NCBI GenBank assembly: GCA_004213215.1
Contig: SHAO01000003.1
Coordinates: 1 to 38,698 of the forward strand
Origin: Candidatus Pelagibacterales bacterium
Lineage (GTDB): Bacteria; Pseudomonadota; Alphaproteobacteria; Pelagibacterales; Pelagibacteraceae
Length of the DNA: 38,698 bases
Direction of reading: 5' to 3'
Below the pieces are notes generated by a model that was not told the DNA's origin, ran no database searches, and saw only the letters and a program-made list of their open reading frames with translations. Shown here in pieces: positions 8,692-18,523 of the stretch (position 1 is its first letter; each line of letters begins with the position of its first letter). Made by a program: the position numbers and the translations under genes.

Positions 8692-10020
8692 ATGGCTAAA
8701 GATATAAAAAATCCAGAAACAATTGCGTTACATGGTGGTGAATACAGGAGTGACCCAGCAACCACCGCTGTAGCTGTTCCAATTTATAGAACAACTTCTT
8801 ATCAATTTAAAGATACTGGCACAGCTGCTAACTTATTTGCACTTAAAGAATTTGGAAATATTTATACACGTATAATGAATCCAACAAATGATGTTTTAGA
8901 AAAAAGAGTTGCCGCTTTAGAAGGTGGTCTTGCTTGCGTGACTGTTGGATCTGGGCAAGCTGCATCAACTTTTGCAGTTACAAATTGCTGTCAAGCAGGT
9001 GATAATTTTATCAGCTCAACTGACCTTTATGGAGGAACAGTAAATTTATTTACTCATACGTTAAAAAAACTTGGAATAGAAGTTAGATATGCTGATCCGT
9101 CTGATCCAAAAAACTTTGAAAAACAAATTGATGAAAAAACAAGATGTATTTATGCTGAAACATTACCGAATCCATACCTGCGTGTTTTTCCAATAAAAGA
9201 AGTGTCTGATATAGGAAGAAAACATAATATTCCTTTAATTATGGATAATACTGCTGCTCCAGTTATATGCAAACCAATAGAGCATGGGGCTGCTGTTGTT
9301 ATACATTCTTTAACAAAGTTTATAGGTGGACACGGTACGGTAATAGGAGGATGTTTAGTTGATGGTGGTAATTTTGATTGGACCGCAGATCCAAAAAGGC
9401 AACCACTTTTTAATGAGCCTGACCCAAGTTACGGCGGAGCTGTTTGGGGAAAAGTTGTTCCCGAACTTACAGGAGCAAATGTTGCATATGCTGTTCGTGC
9501 TAGAGTAGTTTTACTAAGAGACTTAGGTTCTGCTTTATCACCAGATAATGCCTTTGGAATAATTCAAGGTTTAGAAACAGCACCCTTAAGAATGAAACAA
9601 CATTGTTCAAATGCGCAAAAAGTTGTTGATTTTTTATTAAAAAATAAAAATGTCGAAAGAGTTATTTATCCAAATATTCACAAAGGTGAAATTGGAGATA
9701 GAGCTAAAAGATATTTTAAAGGTGGTAATGGTGGTTTAGTTGGAGTTGAGGTTAAAGGAGGAGTTGAAGCAGGAAAAATATTTATAGAAGCTCTAAAAAT
9801 GTTTTATCATGTTGCTAATATAGGAGACGCAAGAAGTTTAGCAATACACCCTGCTACCACAACACATAGTCAATTAACCAAAGAAGAATTATTAGCTGCT
9901 GGTGTAACACCTGGTTATGTTAGACTATCCATAGGCATAGAACACCCTGATGATATAATTGCAGATTTAAATCAAGCTTTAGATGCTTCAGGTAAGGGTA
10001 AATTAAAAGCTGTTAGTTAG
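8692..10020 (+). CDS. metY: O-acetylhomoserine aminocarboxypropyltransferase/sulfhydrylase (PLP-dependent)
   Basis: PETIALHGGEYRSDPATTAVAVPIYRTTSYQF; FGNIYTRIMNPTNDVLEKRVAALEGG; VVIHSLTKFIGGHGTVIGG (PLP Lys); HPATTTHSQL. Confidence 0.94.
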   Translation: MAKDIKNPETIALHGGEYRSDPATTAVAVPIYRTTSYQFKDTGTAANLFALKEFGNIYTRIMNPTNDVLEKRVAALEGGLACVTVGSGQAASTFAVTNCCQAGDNFISSTDLYGGTVNLFTHTLKKLGIEVRYADPSDPKNFEKQIDEKTRCIYAETLPNPYLRVFPIKEVSDIGRKHNIPLIMDNTAAPVICKPIEHGAAVVIHSLTKFIGGHGTVIGGCLVDGGNFDWTADPKRQPLFNEPDPSYGGAVWGKVVPELTGANVAYAVRARVVLLRDLGSALSPDNAFGIIQGLETAPLRMKQHCSNAQKVVDFLLKNKNVERVIYPNIHKGEIGDRAKRYFKGGNGGLVGVEVKGGVEAGKIFIEALKMFYHVANIGDARSLAIHPATTTHSQLTKEELLAAGVTPGYVRLSIGIEHPDDIIADLNQALDASGKGKLKAVS

Positions 10021-11053
10021 TTCTTGAGTTTTTAAATAGTAGAATTAGAGATACTGTTATTAAAAAAATTGATCCAATTTGGTGCATAGATGCTAAAATT
10101 ATTTGTGCACCATAAATAACTGTAAAAATTCCCAATAATATTTGTAAAATAATAACTATAAAAATCAGTAAAATTGTATTTCTTAAATAAGAAAAATCTT
10201 TATTTTTGTAAATTTTAAATGTCATGAAACTAAATATCAAAAATATTAAATACGCCATATTTCTATGGATAAATTGAACAATTGATGCAGTTTCAAAAGC
10301 ATTAATTGAAAACAAATCCTTAATATTAGAGTCATCAGGAAAATAACTTTGATTCATTAAGGGCCATGTTTGATATATTTGACCCGCATCTAATCCCGAT
10401 ACTAATGCACCTATGCTAACTTGAATAAGAATTAATGTTATAAATAAAAATGGTAAATATTGTGGGAATTTAGCTTTATTTTCAAAGTTTTGCTGATATT
10501 TATATTTAAGATAATTCCACATCAATAAAATAAAAATTATAAAAGCCAATGTCAAATGTAACGACAGGCGATAATGACTTACATCAGTTCTTTCAGTTAA
10601 GCCGCTTTGAACCATATACCAGCCAACAAATCCCTGAAGCACTATAAGTATTAATATTAGATAAAGTGAAAATAAAGTTTCTTTTTTAATAGATTTTTTA
10701 AAAGTAAAATAAAATAATGGAATTAAATAAAAAAGACCAATAATGCGACCTAATAATCTATGAGCATACTCCCACCAATAAATTACTTTGAATTCGTCTA
10801 AAGTCATAGATGAATTGAGCAATTGAAACTCTGGTATTTTTTTATATAAATTAAAAGAATTTTCCCAACTTGTTAGTGAAAAAGGCGGTAATATACCGGA
10901 AATTAAATCCCATTTAGTTATAGATAAACCTGAATCGGTAAGTCTAGTTAATCCACCAACAATTATCATTAACCCAACAAGGAAAGTTATTAACAACAAC
11001 CAGTAAGAAATATAAGTATTTTTATTTTCTACATCCATGAAATTAATATACAT
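10013..11053 (-). CDS. ctaA: Heme A synthase (COX15/CtaA)
   Basis: Multi-pass membrane protein with VGGLTRLTDSGLSITKWDLISGILPP, YWWEYAHRLLGRIIGL, LQGFVGWYMVQSGLTERTDVSHYRLSLHL, FIHRNMAYL. Confidence 0.95.
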   Translation of the reverse strand: MYINFMDVENKNTYISYWLLLITFLVGLMIIVGGLTRLTDSGLSITKWDLISGILPPFSLTSWENSFNLYKKIPEFQLLNSSMTLDEFKVIYWWEYAHRLLGRIIGLFYLIPLFYFTFKKSIKKETLFSLYLILILIVLQGFVGWYMVQSGLTERTDVSHYRLSLHLTLAFIIFILLMWNYLKYKYQQNFENKAKFPQYLPFLFITLILIQVSIGALVSGLDAGQIYQTWPLMNQSYFPDDSNIKDLFSINAFETASIVQFIHRNMAYLIFLIFSFMTFKIYKNKDFSYLRNTILLIFIVIILQILLGIFTVIYGAQIILASMHQIGSIFLITVSLILLFKNSRTN

Positions 11054-11092
11054 ATCTATTATTAAAGTAAAAATTACTAATTTGTCGCCATA

Positions 11093-11374
11093 ATGAATAA
11101 AAAAAAATTAATATTAGCGAGAAATAAAATAGATCAGCTTGACAACAGTATTTTTAATCTACTAAAGCAAAGAACAAGAGTAGTTAAGGATATGTTAAAA
11201 TTAAAAAGATATAAAAACCAAATAGTTGACCAGAAAAGAATTAATATAATTATCAAAAAGATAAGAAAAAAATCTATAAAGCATGGAATAGACCCTAAAA
11301 TAACTACACGAATATGGAAATCTATAATATGGTCATATGTAAATTTTCAAAGAAAAAACTTTAAAAAAAAATAA
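11093..11374 (+). CDS. Chorismate mutase (AroQ type)
   Basis: 93 aa: RNKIDQLDNSIFNLLKQRTRVVKDMLKLKRYKNQIVDQKR. Confidence 0.85.
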   Translation: MNKKKLILARNKIDQLDNSIFNLLKQRTRVVKDMLKLKRYKNQIVDQKRINIIIKKIRKKSIKHGIDPKITTRIWKSIIWSYVNFQRKNFKKK

Positions 11375-11566
11375 CTATTTGCTGTGTGGTGGTAATTTTT
11401 TTTCCACAAATACTTCGTGCTTTCTTGTATCAGGATTATATTTTTTTACTTTTAATTTTACCTTTGCTTTTTCACCAGCATTAGGTTTTTTTACATAATA
11501 AAAAAAAGAGCTATTAGGTTTAGCTTCTGGCACGAGACGAACTTTTACAGATGTTTTTTTAGCCAT
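11375..11566 (-). CDS. rpmG: 50S ribosomal protein L33
   Basis: MAKKTSVKVRLVPEA...FFYYVKK...LKVKKYNPDTRKHEVFVEKK. Confidence 0.93.
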   Translation of the reverse strand: MAKKTSVKVRLVPEAKPNSSFFYYVKKPNAGEKAKVKLKVKKYNPDTRKHEVFVEKKLPPHSK

Positions 11567-11964
11567 TATTTTAATTTCTTTAATTCTTCTATAATTTTAG
11601 AAATATTTTTTACTTTCTTTTTAATAAATTTTGCAGTTTCTAAATTAGGCTTAGTTATACCAATATTTATATGATCGTCAATAGAACCACTTTGTTGCAT
11701 ATTTAATATTTTCTTTACTCCATTAATGGTCAAACCTCTTTCTTTTAGTAAAAACTTGATGTGCTTAATTACTTTAAATACTTTATTAGAGTAATATCTT
11801 CTTTTACCAGCTCTAATACTTGGTTTAATTTGTTTAAATTGAGTCTCCCAATATCTAATTGTGTGAGTTTGTAGGCGTCCAGTTTTTTTATCGATAAGAC
11901 CAAGTTCTTTGGTCACCTCACCTATAGTTTTGTAAGCATTGATAGATTTTTCCTTGCTATTCAT
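11566..11964 (-). CDS. MerR-family transcriptional regulator
   Basis: YKTIGEVTKELGLIDKKTGRLQTHTIRYWETQFKQIKPSIRAGKRRYYSNKVFKVIKHIKFLLKERGLTINGVKKIL. Position next to ihfA is common in alphaproteobacteria. Confidence 0.92.
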   Translation of the reverse strand: MNSKEKSINAYKTIGEVTKELGLIDKKTGRLQTHTIRYWETQFKQIKPSIRAGKRRYYSNKVFKVIKHIKFLLKERGLTINGVKKILNMQQSGSIDDHINIGITKPNLETAKFIKKKVKNISKIIEELKKLK

Positions 11965-12253
11965 TTTTGTTTAATTTTTTTTTAAATGATAAAGCTGGTT
12001 TAAATTTTACTACTTTTCTTGAAAAAATCTTAGCTTCGACTCCAGTTTTAGGATTTCTACCTATTCTTTCCTTTTTATTTAAAATACTAAAGGTTCCAAA
12101 TGATGTAATTTTAATTTTATTAGATTTGATTATTGCTGTGATTATTGATTCAAAAAAGTTATCAACTATTTTTAATGAAATATTTTTTGAAAAACCAATA
12201 TTTTTATATATTTTATTAGAAAGATCCTTCCGAGTAAAATTCTTATTTACCAT
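11957..12253 (-). CDS. ihfA: Integration host factor alpha subunit
   Basis: HU/IHF fold: FTRKDLSNKIYKNIGFSKNISLKIVDNFFESIITAI...GTFSILNKKERIGRNPKTGVEAKIFSRKVVKFKPALSFKKKLN. Confidence 0.92.
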   Translation of the reverse strand: MVNKNFTRKDLSNKIYKNIGFSKNISLKIVDNFFESIITAIIKSNKIKITSFGTFSILNKKERIGRNPKTGVEAKIFSRKVVKFKPALSFKKKLNKNE

Positions 12254-12276
12254 TTTTAAAAATATTATCCGTTTAG

Positions 12277-13281
12277 TTAAGCGTCTACAGTAATTAAGTT
12301 AGATTCTATCTTTTCTATTAAATTACCTTTAACTATCTTATTACAAACTTCTATTGAATTTGCAAAACCAATCGAATCTGTTGAACCATGGCTTTTAACC
12401 ACTGGACTTTGAAGACCTAAAAAAATTGCACCGTTATATTTTCTTGGATCGAGTTTATTTTTAAATTTCTTAAGTGATTTGTATGAAAGTAGCATAGATA
12501 ATTTGTTTAAAGAGTTTTTAAGATTTTTTGTTATGAAATTTGCTGTACCCTCTGCTGTTTTTAAAGCTATGTTTCCTGTAAAACCATCAGTAACTATTAC
12601 ATCAACATTGCCATCCATTATATGGTTGCCTTCAATATACCCATCAAATATAAAATTTTTTGTTTGATTATCTTTTAAAATTGAAAATGTTTTTTTTAAA
12701 ATATCATTTCCCTTGTATTCTTCCAAACCAACATTTAACAAAGCAACTTTAGGTTTATCATTCATAAAAAGTGATTTAAATAAAGATGATCCCATACAAG
12801 CAAAATCTGTGAGATTTTTTTCACTACATTCAATATTTGCTCCTAAATCTAAAACTATACTCATATTGTTCTGATTAGGCCATAAAGCAGCAAGAGCAGG
12901 CTTATTTATTCCATCAATTGTTTTTAAAAGAAGCCTAGATATTATTAATAAAGCGCCGGTATTACCAGCTGATAAAGATATATCAGATTTTTTTTCTTTA
13001 AGAGATTCTATTGTTTTCCACATGCTAGTTTCTTTACTTTTTTTAGCACCAGCTAAAGGGCTTTCATCATCTACGATAATATCATTTGAATTAATTATTT
13101 CACAGTAGTTTCTAATATTTTTCTTTTTACTAATTTCTTTATCTAAAATGTCTTTTTTTCCGTATAAGTAAAAAAAATTATCTTTATTTGATTTTAAAGA
13201 TATTTCTATACCTTCAATAATTTTTTTTGGTGAATTTTCGCCACCCATAGCATCAATAGCAATTTTAACTTTCTTTGACAT
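12277..13281 (-). CDS. plsX: Phosphate acyltransferase PlsX
   Basis: KIAIDAMGGENSPKKIIEGI; SAGNTGALL; DGNVDVIVTDGFTGNIALKTAEG. Confidence 0.95.
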   Translation of the reverse strand: MSKKVKIAIDAMGGENSPKKIIEGIEISLKSNKDNFFYLYGKKDILDKEISKKKNIRNYCEIINSNDIIVDDESPLAGAKKSKETSMWKTIESLKEKKSDISLSAGNTGALLIISRLLLKTIDGINKPALAALWPNQNNMSIVLDLGANIECSEKNLTDFACMGSSLFKSLFMNDKPKVALLNVGLEEYKGNDILKKTFSILKDNQTKNFIFDGYIEGNHIMDGNVDVIVTDGFTGNIALKTAEGTANFITKNLKNSLNKLSMLLSYKSLKKFKNKLDPRKYNGAIFLGLQSPVVKSHGSTDSIGFANSIEVCNKIVKGNLIEKIESNLITVDA

Positions 13282-13305
13282 AATAAAATATAATATTTGA
13301 AACTA

Positions 13306-13485
13306 CTATTTTTTCGGTTCTAAAATTTGCTTGCCGTTATAAAGACCTGTTTTTAAATCAACATGGTGCGATAGTCTAAATTCGCCTGATTTTTTATCTT
13401 CAATTATGTTAATCGAAGAAATTCTATGATGTGACCTTCTTTTATTTCTTCTAGCTTTTGATGTTTTTCTCTTTGGTACAGCCAT
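13306..13485 (-). CDS. rpmF: 50S ribosomal protein L32 (59 aa, absent from the supplied ORF track)
   Basis: Minus-strand translation [59 protein letters not shown]; typical L32 N-terminus and plsX linkage. Confidence 0.95.
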   Translation of the reverse strand: MAVPKRKTSKARRNKRRSHHRISSINIIEDKKSGEFRLSHHVDLKTGLYNGKQILEPKK

Positions 13486-13494
13486 TTTTTATAT

Positions 13495-14019
13495 CTATTT
13501 ATAATTAAATTTTAATTCTCCTTGTAATACACTATCGTGGGATAAATCAAAACAAAAAGCTTCATATTTATTGAAATATTCTATTATTTCAGCATTATTT
13601 ATGATGTTTTTTATATCATTTAACTTCAAGTATTTGTTAAAAAATATAGTTTTATCAGTTTTAGTCATAGATCTATACTTTTCGCAGTCTAACAAAATGT
13701 TATAAAAAGTTTTTGTAAGAGATTTCATATTTTTATTTATAACGGTGTCACCATAACCTATCTCACGCATATTTGTTTCAATATTATTAAAAATTAAATC
13801 AAACACTTTTTGGTGAAAATTTTTATATATTTTATGATCTTTACTATTTTTAGATTTAATAAATATAAAAGAAATATGTATAAAGACTAGGTGAATTCTA
13901 TTTTGAAAAGTATCTATCAAATCAAATGTAGTGTAAAATAATTTATTTCGTGATAATAAAAGGATACTATTATATAAATTATTAATTTGAGTATTGATTT
14001 TATCTACTTGTTTAGACAT
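13495..14019 (-). CDS. Ubiquinol-cytochrome c chaperone (CBP3/UQCC) family protein
   Basis: LYNSILLLSRNKLFYTTFDLIDTFQNRIHLVFIHISFIF and VFDLIFNNIETNMREIGYGDTVINKNMKSLTKTFYNIL resemble the alphaproteobacterial CBP3-like family, usually found next to bamE. Confidence 0.82.
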   Translation of the reverse strand: MSKQVDKINTQINNLYNSILLLSRNKLFYTTFDLIDTFQNRIHLVFIHISFIFIKSKNSKDHKIYKNFHQKVFDLIFNNIETNMREIGYGDTVINKNMKSLTKTFYNILLDCEKYRSMTKTDKTIFFNKYLKLNDIKNIINNAEIIEYFNKYEAFCFDLSHDSVLQGELKFNYK

Positions 14020-14469
14020 ATGAAAAAAATTGTATATTTACTATTAATTTTACTTTTTACCAGCAATTGTCAAGGTGAAAAAATAGTAAAAACTCATGGC
14101 ATAGCATATTTAGAAAAAAGGGAAAAATTATTAATTGTTAATACGTCAAATAAAAATGATGTAGTTAATATTTTTGGACAACCTTCTACAAAAGGTATGA
14201 ATAGTGATAACTTATGGATTTATATTGAGAGAACAATGACAAAAGGAAAGCTTCTAAAACTTGGAAGAAATTACCTTACAAAAAATAATGTCTTAGTGCT
14301 AGAATTTAATAAATATGGTATTCTTGAAAAAAAAAAATTATCTTCCCTTGATGATATGAAAGAAATTAAATTTGCTAAAAGTATTACTGAGAATGAAATA
14401 AGAAAGCAAAACTTTGTATACAGCTTCCTTTCTAGTGTTCGTCAAAAAATGGAAAATAAAAAAAAATGA
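14020..14469 (+). CDS. bamE: BamE (SmpA/OmlA) outer membrane assembly lipoprotein
   Basis: Start re-assigned to 14020: MKKIVYLLLILLFTSNCQG (lipobox), then VNTSNKNDVVNIFGQPSTKGMNSDNLWIYIE typical of SmpA/OmlA. Confidence 0.88.
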   Translation: MKKIVYLLLILLFTSNCQGEKIVKTHGIAYLEKREKLLIVNTSNKNDVVNIFGQPSTKGMNSDNLWIYIERTMTKGKLLKLGRNYLTKNNVLVLEFNKYGILEKKKLSSLDDMKEIKFAKSITENEIRKQNFVYSFLSSVRQKMENKKK

Positions 14470-16563
14470 TTAATGAGCGATTACAGCTAATAATAGTAGA
14501 GCTACTATGTTAGTTATCTTAATCATTGGATTTACAGCAGGGCCAGCTGTATCCTTATATGGGTCACCAACAGTATCACCAGTAACTGCAGCTTTATGAG
14601 CTTCAGATCCTTTTCCTCCAAACTTTCCATCTTCTATATATTTTTTTGCATTATCCCATGCTCCACCCCCAGCAGTCATGGATATAGCAACAAATAAACC
14701 TGTTATAATAACTCCAAGCAGCATGGCTCCTACAGACGATAATGCGGCTTCGATGCCACCAATCATATATATTATGAAGTATAGGGCTATAGGCGATAAT
14801 ACAGGTAATAGAGAAGGAACTATCATTTCTTTTATAGCTGCTTTTGTTAATAAATCAACTAAACGACCATAATCAGGTTTTCTTTTTCTTTTCATAATAC
14901 CTGGAATTTTTTTAAATTGTCTTCTAACTTCAACTACAACAGCTCCTCCCGCTCTACCAACTGCTTGCATAGACATAGATCCAAATAAGTAAGGTAGCAT
15001 TCCACCCACTAATAATCCAACTACAACAAAAGGATTTGAAAGATCAAAATCTACAGAAATATTTTCTAGTGGAGAGCCACTAACATTTGAAAAAAATTTT
15101 ATATCTTCTGTGTAAGCGGCAAATAAAACTAAAGCTCCTAGACCAGCAGAACCTATAGCATAACCTTTTGTTACTGCCTTTGTTGTATTACCAACAGCGT
15201 CCAATGCATCTGTTGTTTTTCTTACTTTTTTAGGTAGATTTGACATTTCAGCAATACCTCCAGCATTATCAGTTACAGGACCATAAGCATCTAACGCAAC
15301 TACCATTCCAGCTAAAGCTAACATTGTGGTAACAGCTATTGCTATACCAAATAAGCCTGCAATATGATTTGTATACAATATTCCGCTTACAATTATCAAA
15401 GCTGGTAATGCTGTAGCTTCTAAAGAAACAGCTAATCCCTGTATAACATTCGTTCCGTGTCCTGTTGTTGAGGATTTAGCAACACTAATTACTGGTCTAT
15501 ATTTAGTTCCTGTATAATATTCAGTAACCCATATTAAAAGTCCAGTTATAACTAATCCAATAATTCCACACAGGTAAAGTCCAAAACCATTAAATTCTGC
15601 ATTTGAAGATTTATAAGAATCTTCTAAACCAATAATTTTGTCTGTTACAGGATAAAGAATTATTGCAGAAAAAATAGCTGTAGCTATAAATCCTTTATAA
15701 AGAGCACCCATTATATTTTTACTTTTCCCTAAACGAACAAAAAAAGTTCCAGCTATGGAAGTAAGTATACAAGCTCCACCAATTGCCAGGGGATAAATCA
15801 TCATATTTAAATTATCTATAAAAAAAATTGAAGACAGCACCATTGTAGCTACTATTGTTACTGCATAAGTTTCAAAAAGATCTGCTGCCATTCCAGCACA
15901 ATCACCTACGTTGTCACCTACATTGTCAGCTATTACTGCGGGGTTTCTAGGATCATCTTCTGGTATACCAGCTTCTACTTTACCAACTAAATCAGCTCCA
16001 ACATCAGCTCCTTTTGTAAAAATACCACCACCTAATCTTGCGAAGATAGATATTAATGAAGCACCAAATCCTAAGCCCACAAGTGCATTAATTACTTCCC
16101 TGCTTTCAATGTTTAATTTTAATAAAATTAAATAGTAAATAGCTATAGACAATAAAGCTAAGCCAGCAACCAACATTCCAGTGACAGCACCTGACTTAAA
16201 TCCTATATTTAAACCATCTTTCAAACCTTTTCTAGAAGCTTCTGCAGTTCTTACATTAGCTTGAACTGAAACAAGCATTCCAATATAACCAGCAGCTCCT
16301 GATAAAAAAGCTCCAATGAAATAGCCTAGACCAACCCAAACTCCTAAAGCATATGTTATAATTATTAAAATAATAAAACCAACAACTGCAATTGTTTTAT
16401 ACTGTCGATTTAAATAAGCACGGGCACCTTCTTGTATAGCGCCTGCAATTTCTTGCATTTTTGCGTTTCCTGGATTAGCAGCCATAATTTGTTTTCCAAC
16501 TACATAGCCATATAAAATTGCTAGAAAGCCAGCTGCTATTATGAGATTTAATATACCAATCAT
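14470..16563 (-). CDS. hppA: Membrane-bound H+/Na+-translocating pyrophosphatase
   Basis: 697-aa multi-pass protein: [95 protein letters not shown]. Confidence 0.98.
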   Translation of the reverse strand: MIGILNLIIAAGFLAILYGYVVGKQIMAANPGNAKMQEIAGAIQEGARAYLNRQYKTIAVVGFIILIIITYALGVWVGLGYFIGAFLSGAAGYIGMLVSVQANVRTAEASRKGLKDGLNIGFKSGAVTGMLVAGLALLSIAIYYLILLKLNIESREVINALVGLGFGASLISIFARLGGGIFTKGADVGADLVGKVEAGIPEDDPRNPAVIADNVGDNVGDCAGMAADLFETYAVTIVATMVLSSIFFIDNLNMMIYPLAIGGACILTSIAGTFFVRLGKSKNIMGALYKGFIATAIFSAIILYPVTDKIIGLEDSYKSSNAEFNGFGLYLCGIIGLVITGLLIWVTEYYTGTKYRPVISVAKSSTTGHGTNVIQGLAVSLEATALPALIIVSGILYTNHIAGLFGIAIAVTTMLALAGMVVALDAYGPVTDNAGGIAEMSNLPKKVRKTTDALDAVGNTTKAVTKGYAIGSAGLGALVLFAAYTEDIKFFSNVSGSPLENISVDFDLSNPFVVVGLLVGGMLPYLFGSMSMQAVGRAGGAVVVEVRRQFKKIPGIMKRKRKPDYGRLVDLLTKAAIKEMIVPSLLPVLSPIALYFIIYMIGGIEAALSSVGAMLLGVIITGLFVAISMTAGGGAWDNAKKYIEDGKFGGKGSEAHKAAVTGDTVGDPYKDTAGPAVNPMIKITNIVALLLLAVIAH

Positions 16564-16633
16564 TTTTAATATGTAATTTAATTAAAAAACGCAAAATGCC
16601 AAAAAAAAGGATAAAAGGCAACAACTATCTTCA

Positions 16634-17038
16634 TTATACTTTTTCAATTCGGCTGAACTTAGATATCTTGTCTAAAATAGCGTTTAAAAATTTTTTTTGC
16701 GAGACGTTTACAAAAAAATCCGATGCCTTTAAATATTCAGTTATAACAACTTTTACGGGAGTTTTATGCATATACATAAATTCGTATATTGCAGCTTCGA
16801 TCATTATTTTAATTATTAGATCAGTCTTATTAGTATTCATATCATCTTTTAGTTTTTTATTTATTAATTCCTGGATCAACTCTTTTCTTTCTATTGTGCC
16901 ATTAACAACATCTTTGATGAATTTCTTATATCGATGTTTAGAAAAAGTAATTTCAGATTCTTTATTAAGTTGATGAGTATATAATTTTTGGATCACAACA
17001 ACTCTAGGATTATCTTTGGGTGATACAGGATCGCTCAT
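16634..17038 (-). CDS. nusB: Transcription antitermination factor NusB
   Basis: RVVVIQKLYTHQL; KTDLIIKIMIEAAIYEFMYMHKTPVKVVITEYLKASDFF; FLNAILDKIS; adjacent to ribH. Confidence 0.9.
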   Translation of the reverse strand: MSDPVSPKDNPRVVVIQKLYTHQLNKESEITFSKHRYKKFIKDVVNGTIERKELIQELINKKLKDDMNTNKTDLIIKIMIEAAIYEFMYMHKTPVKVVITEYLKASDFFVNVSQKKFLNAILDKISKFSRIEKV

Positions 17039-17042
17039 TTGT

Positions 17043-17432
17043 TTATTTTTTAATGGATTTAAGTACAGATAAAACTGCAGAAGCTGCTTCTTGACCTTTT
17101 TTTCTTCGTGACATAGCTTGTTTCAGATTTAAACAAGTAATAATTCCATTACCTATTGGTTTTTTACTTTCTATAGAAAGCTTCATAATTGCATCTATTG
17201 AAGCTTTTGAAATAAAGTCAAAATGAGGTGTTTGACCTTTTATTACACATCCAATTGCAATAAATCCATCATATTTTTTAATATTATTTGCTATAACTAC
17301 TGGTATTTCAAAAACTCCAGGAACTTGTATTAAACTTACTGGTTGTGATAACTTTTTTTTAGCACTATTAAGCAATCCTAAAGATATTTTGTCATAATAG
17401 TTAGCCATAACTATTAGTATTTTTTTTTTCAT
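17043..17432 (-). CDS. ribH: 6,7-dimethyl-8-ribityllumazine synthase
   Basis: VPGVFEIPVVIANNIKKYDGFIAIGCVIKGQTPHFDFISKASIDAIMKLSIESKKPIGNGIITCLNLKQAMSR. Confidence 0.94.
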   Translation of the reverse strand: MKKKILIVMANYYDKISLGLLNSAKKKLSQPVSLIQVPGVFEIPVVIANNIKKYDGFIAIGCVIKGQTPHFDFISKASIDAIMKLSIESKKPIGNGIITCLNLKQAMSRRKKGQEAASAVLSVLKSIKK

Positions 17433-18523
17433 TTAATAATTTCCTGTTTAGTAATTTTAATACCGTAACCTTCTAAACCTATTACTTTTTTTTTGGATTT
17501 AGTTACTAATATCATTTTTTTAACATTTAAAGCTTTAATTATTTGTGCACCTATACCATAGTTTCTAATTAATTTATCTTGTCCTTTTTCATAAAATCTT
17601 TTACTTTTATAGCCTCTTAATGTTTCAGAAACTGATTTTAAATTAGTATCTCTTATAAAGATTAAAACACAGTCTTTATGATTTTTGAAGTGTTCAATTG
17701 TTTTATTAAATGAATTAGGCAATTTTTCACCCATTAAATAATTTTTCACAATATTTGATGATATAACTCTTACTCTTGGATTTTTATTTTTTTTAATATC
17801 ACCTTTTATTAAAGCAAAGTTTTCAGATCCATCTAATAAGTTTTCAAAAACTTTAATATTGTAATTTTGATTTTTAATTTTAATTGTAGATGATTTTTTA
17901 AGTTTAATTAATTTTTCACGATTTAAACGATAAGCAATTAAATCATCAATTTTAGCAATTTTTAATTTATGTTTTTTTGCAAAATTTAATAATTGCTTTC
18001 CCTTAGCCATAGTTCCATCGTTATTCATGATTTCACAAATTACAGCTGAGGCTCCGCACTTTGATAGTTTAGAAATATCAACAGATCCTTCAGTATGTCC
18101 AGCTCTTACTAAAACACCACCATTTTTTGAAATAAGTGGAAATACATGACCGGGAGACACTATATCTTTATGAGAGGAATTTTTTTTAATAGCAGTTTTA
18201 ATAGTACGAGCTCTATCATGAGCTGATATTCCTGTTGTAACACCTTTTTTTGCTTCTATCGAAACTGTAAAAGCTGTCTGGGTTCTTGAGTTATTGCTGG
18301 GTGACATTAAAGACAAATTTAATTTATTAACTTGATGTTGAGTTAAAGCCAAGCATATAAGTCCTCTGCCATATCTAGCCATAAAGTTTATTGATCTAGG
18401 AGATACTTTAGATGCAGGTATAACAAGATCACCTTCGTTTTCCCTGCTTTCATCATCAACCAAAACAAAAATCTTACCTTTTTTAGCATCTTTTAAAATC
18501 TCAGTAATTTTAGAAAATTTCAT
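17429..18523 (-). CDS. 3,4-dihydroxy-2-butanone-4-phosphate synthase fused to a degenerate GTP cyclohydrolase II-like domain (RibBX-like)
   Basis: N-terminal RibB motifs FVLVDDESRENEGDLVIPA, GLICLALT, VSPGHVFPLISKNGGVLVRAGHTEGSVDI. C-terminal GCHII-like region keeps RNYGIGAQIIKALNVKKMILVTKSKKKVIGLEGYGI but lacks the Zn-Cys cluster. Confidence 0.93.
   Translation of the reverse strand: MKFSKITEILKDAKKGKIFVLVDDESRENEGDLVIPASKVSPRSINFMARYGRGLICLALTQHQVNKLNLSLMSPSNNSRTQTAFTVSIEAKKGVTTGISAHDRARTIKTAIKKNSSHKDIVSPGHVFPLISKNGGVLVRAGHTEGSVDISKLSKCGASAVICEIMNNDGTMAKGKQLLNFAKKHKLKIAKIDDLIAYRLNREKLIKLKKSSTIKIKNQNYNIKVFENLLDGSENFALIKGDIKKNKNPRVRVISSNIVKNYLMGEKLPNSFNKTIEHFKNHKDCVLIFIRDTNLKSVSETLRGYKSKRFYEKGQDKLIRNYGIGAQIIKALNVKKMILVTKSKKKVIGLEGYGIKITKQEIIK

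Noticed and set aside
16580-16633. Possible terminator (TGCC...GGCA) between hppA and nusB
   Set aside because: Only a 4-bp stem with a long A-rich loop; not supportable as an intrinsic terminator.
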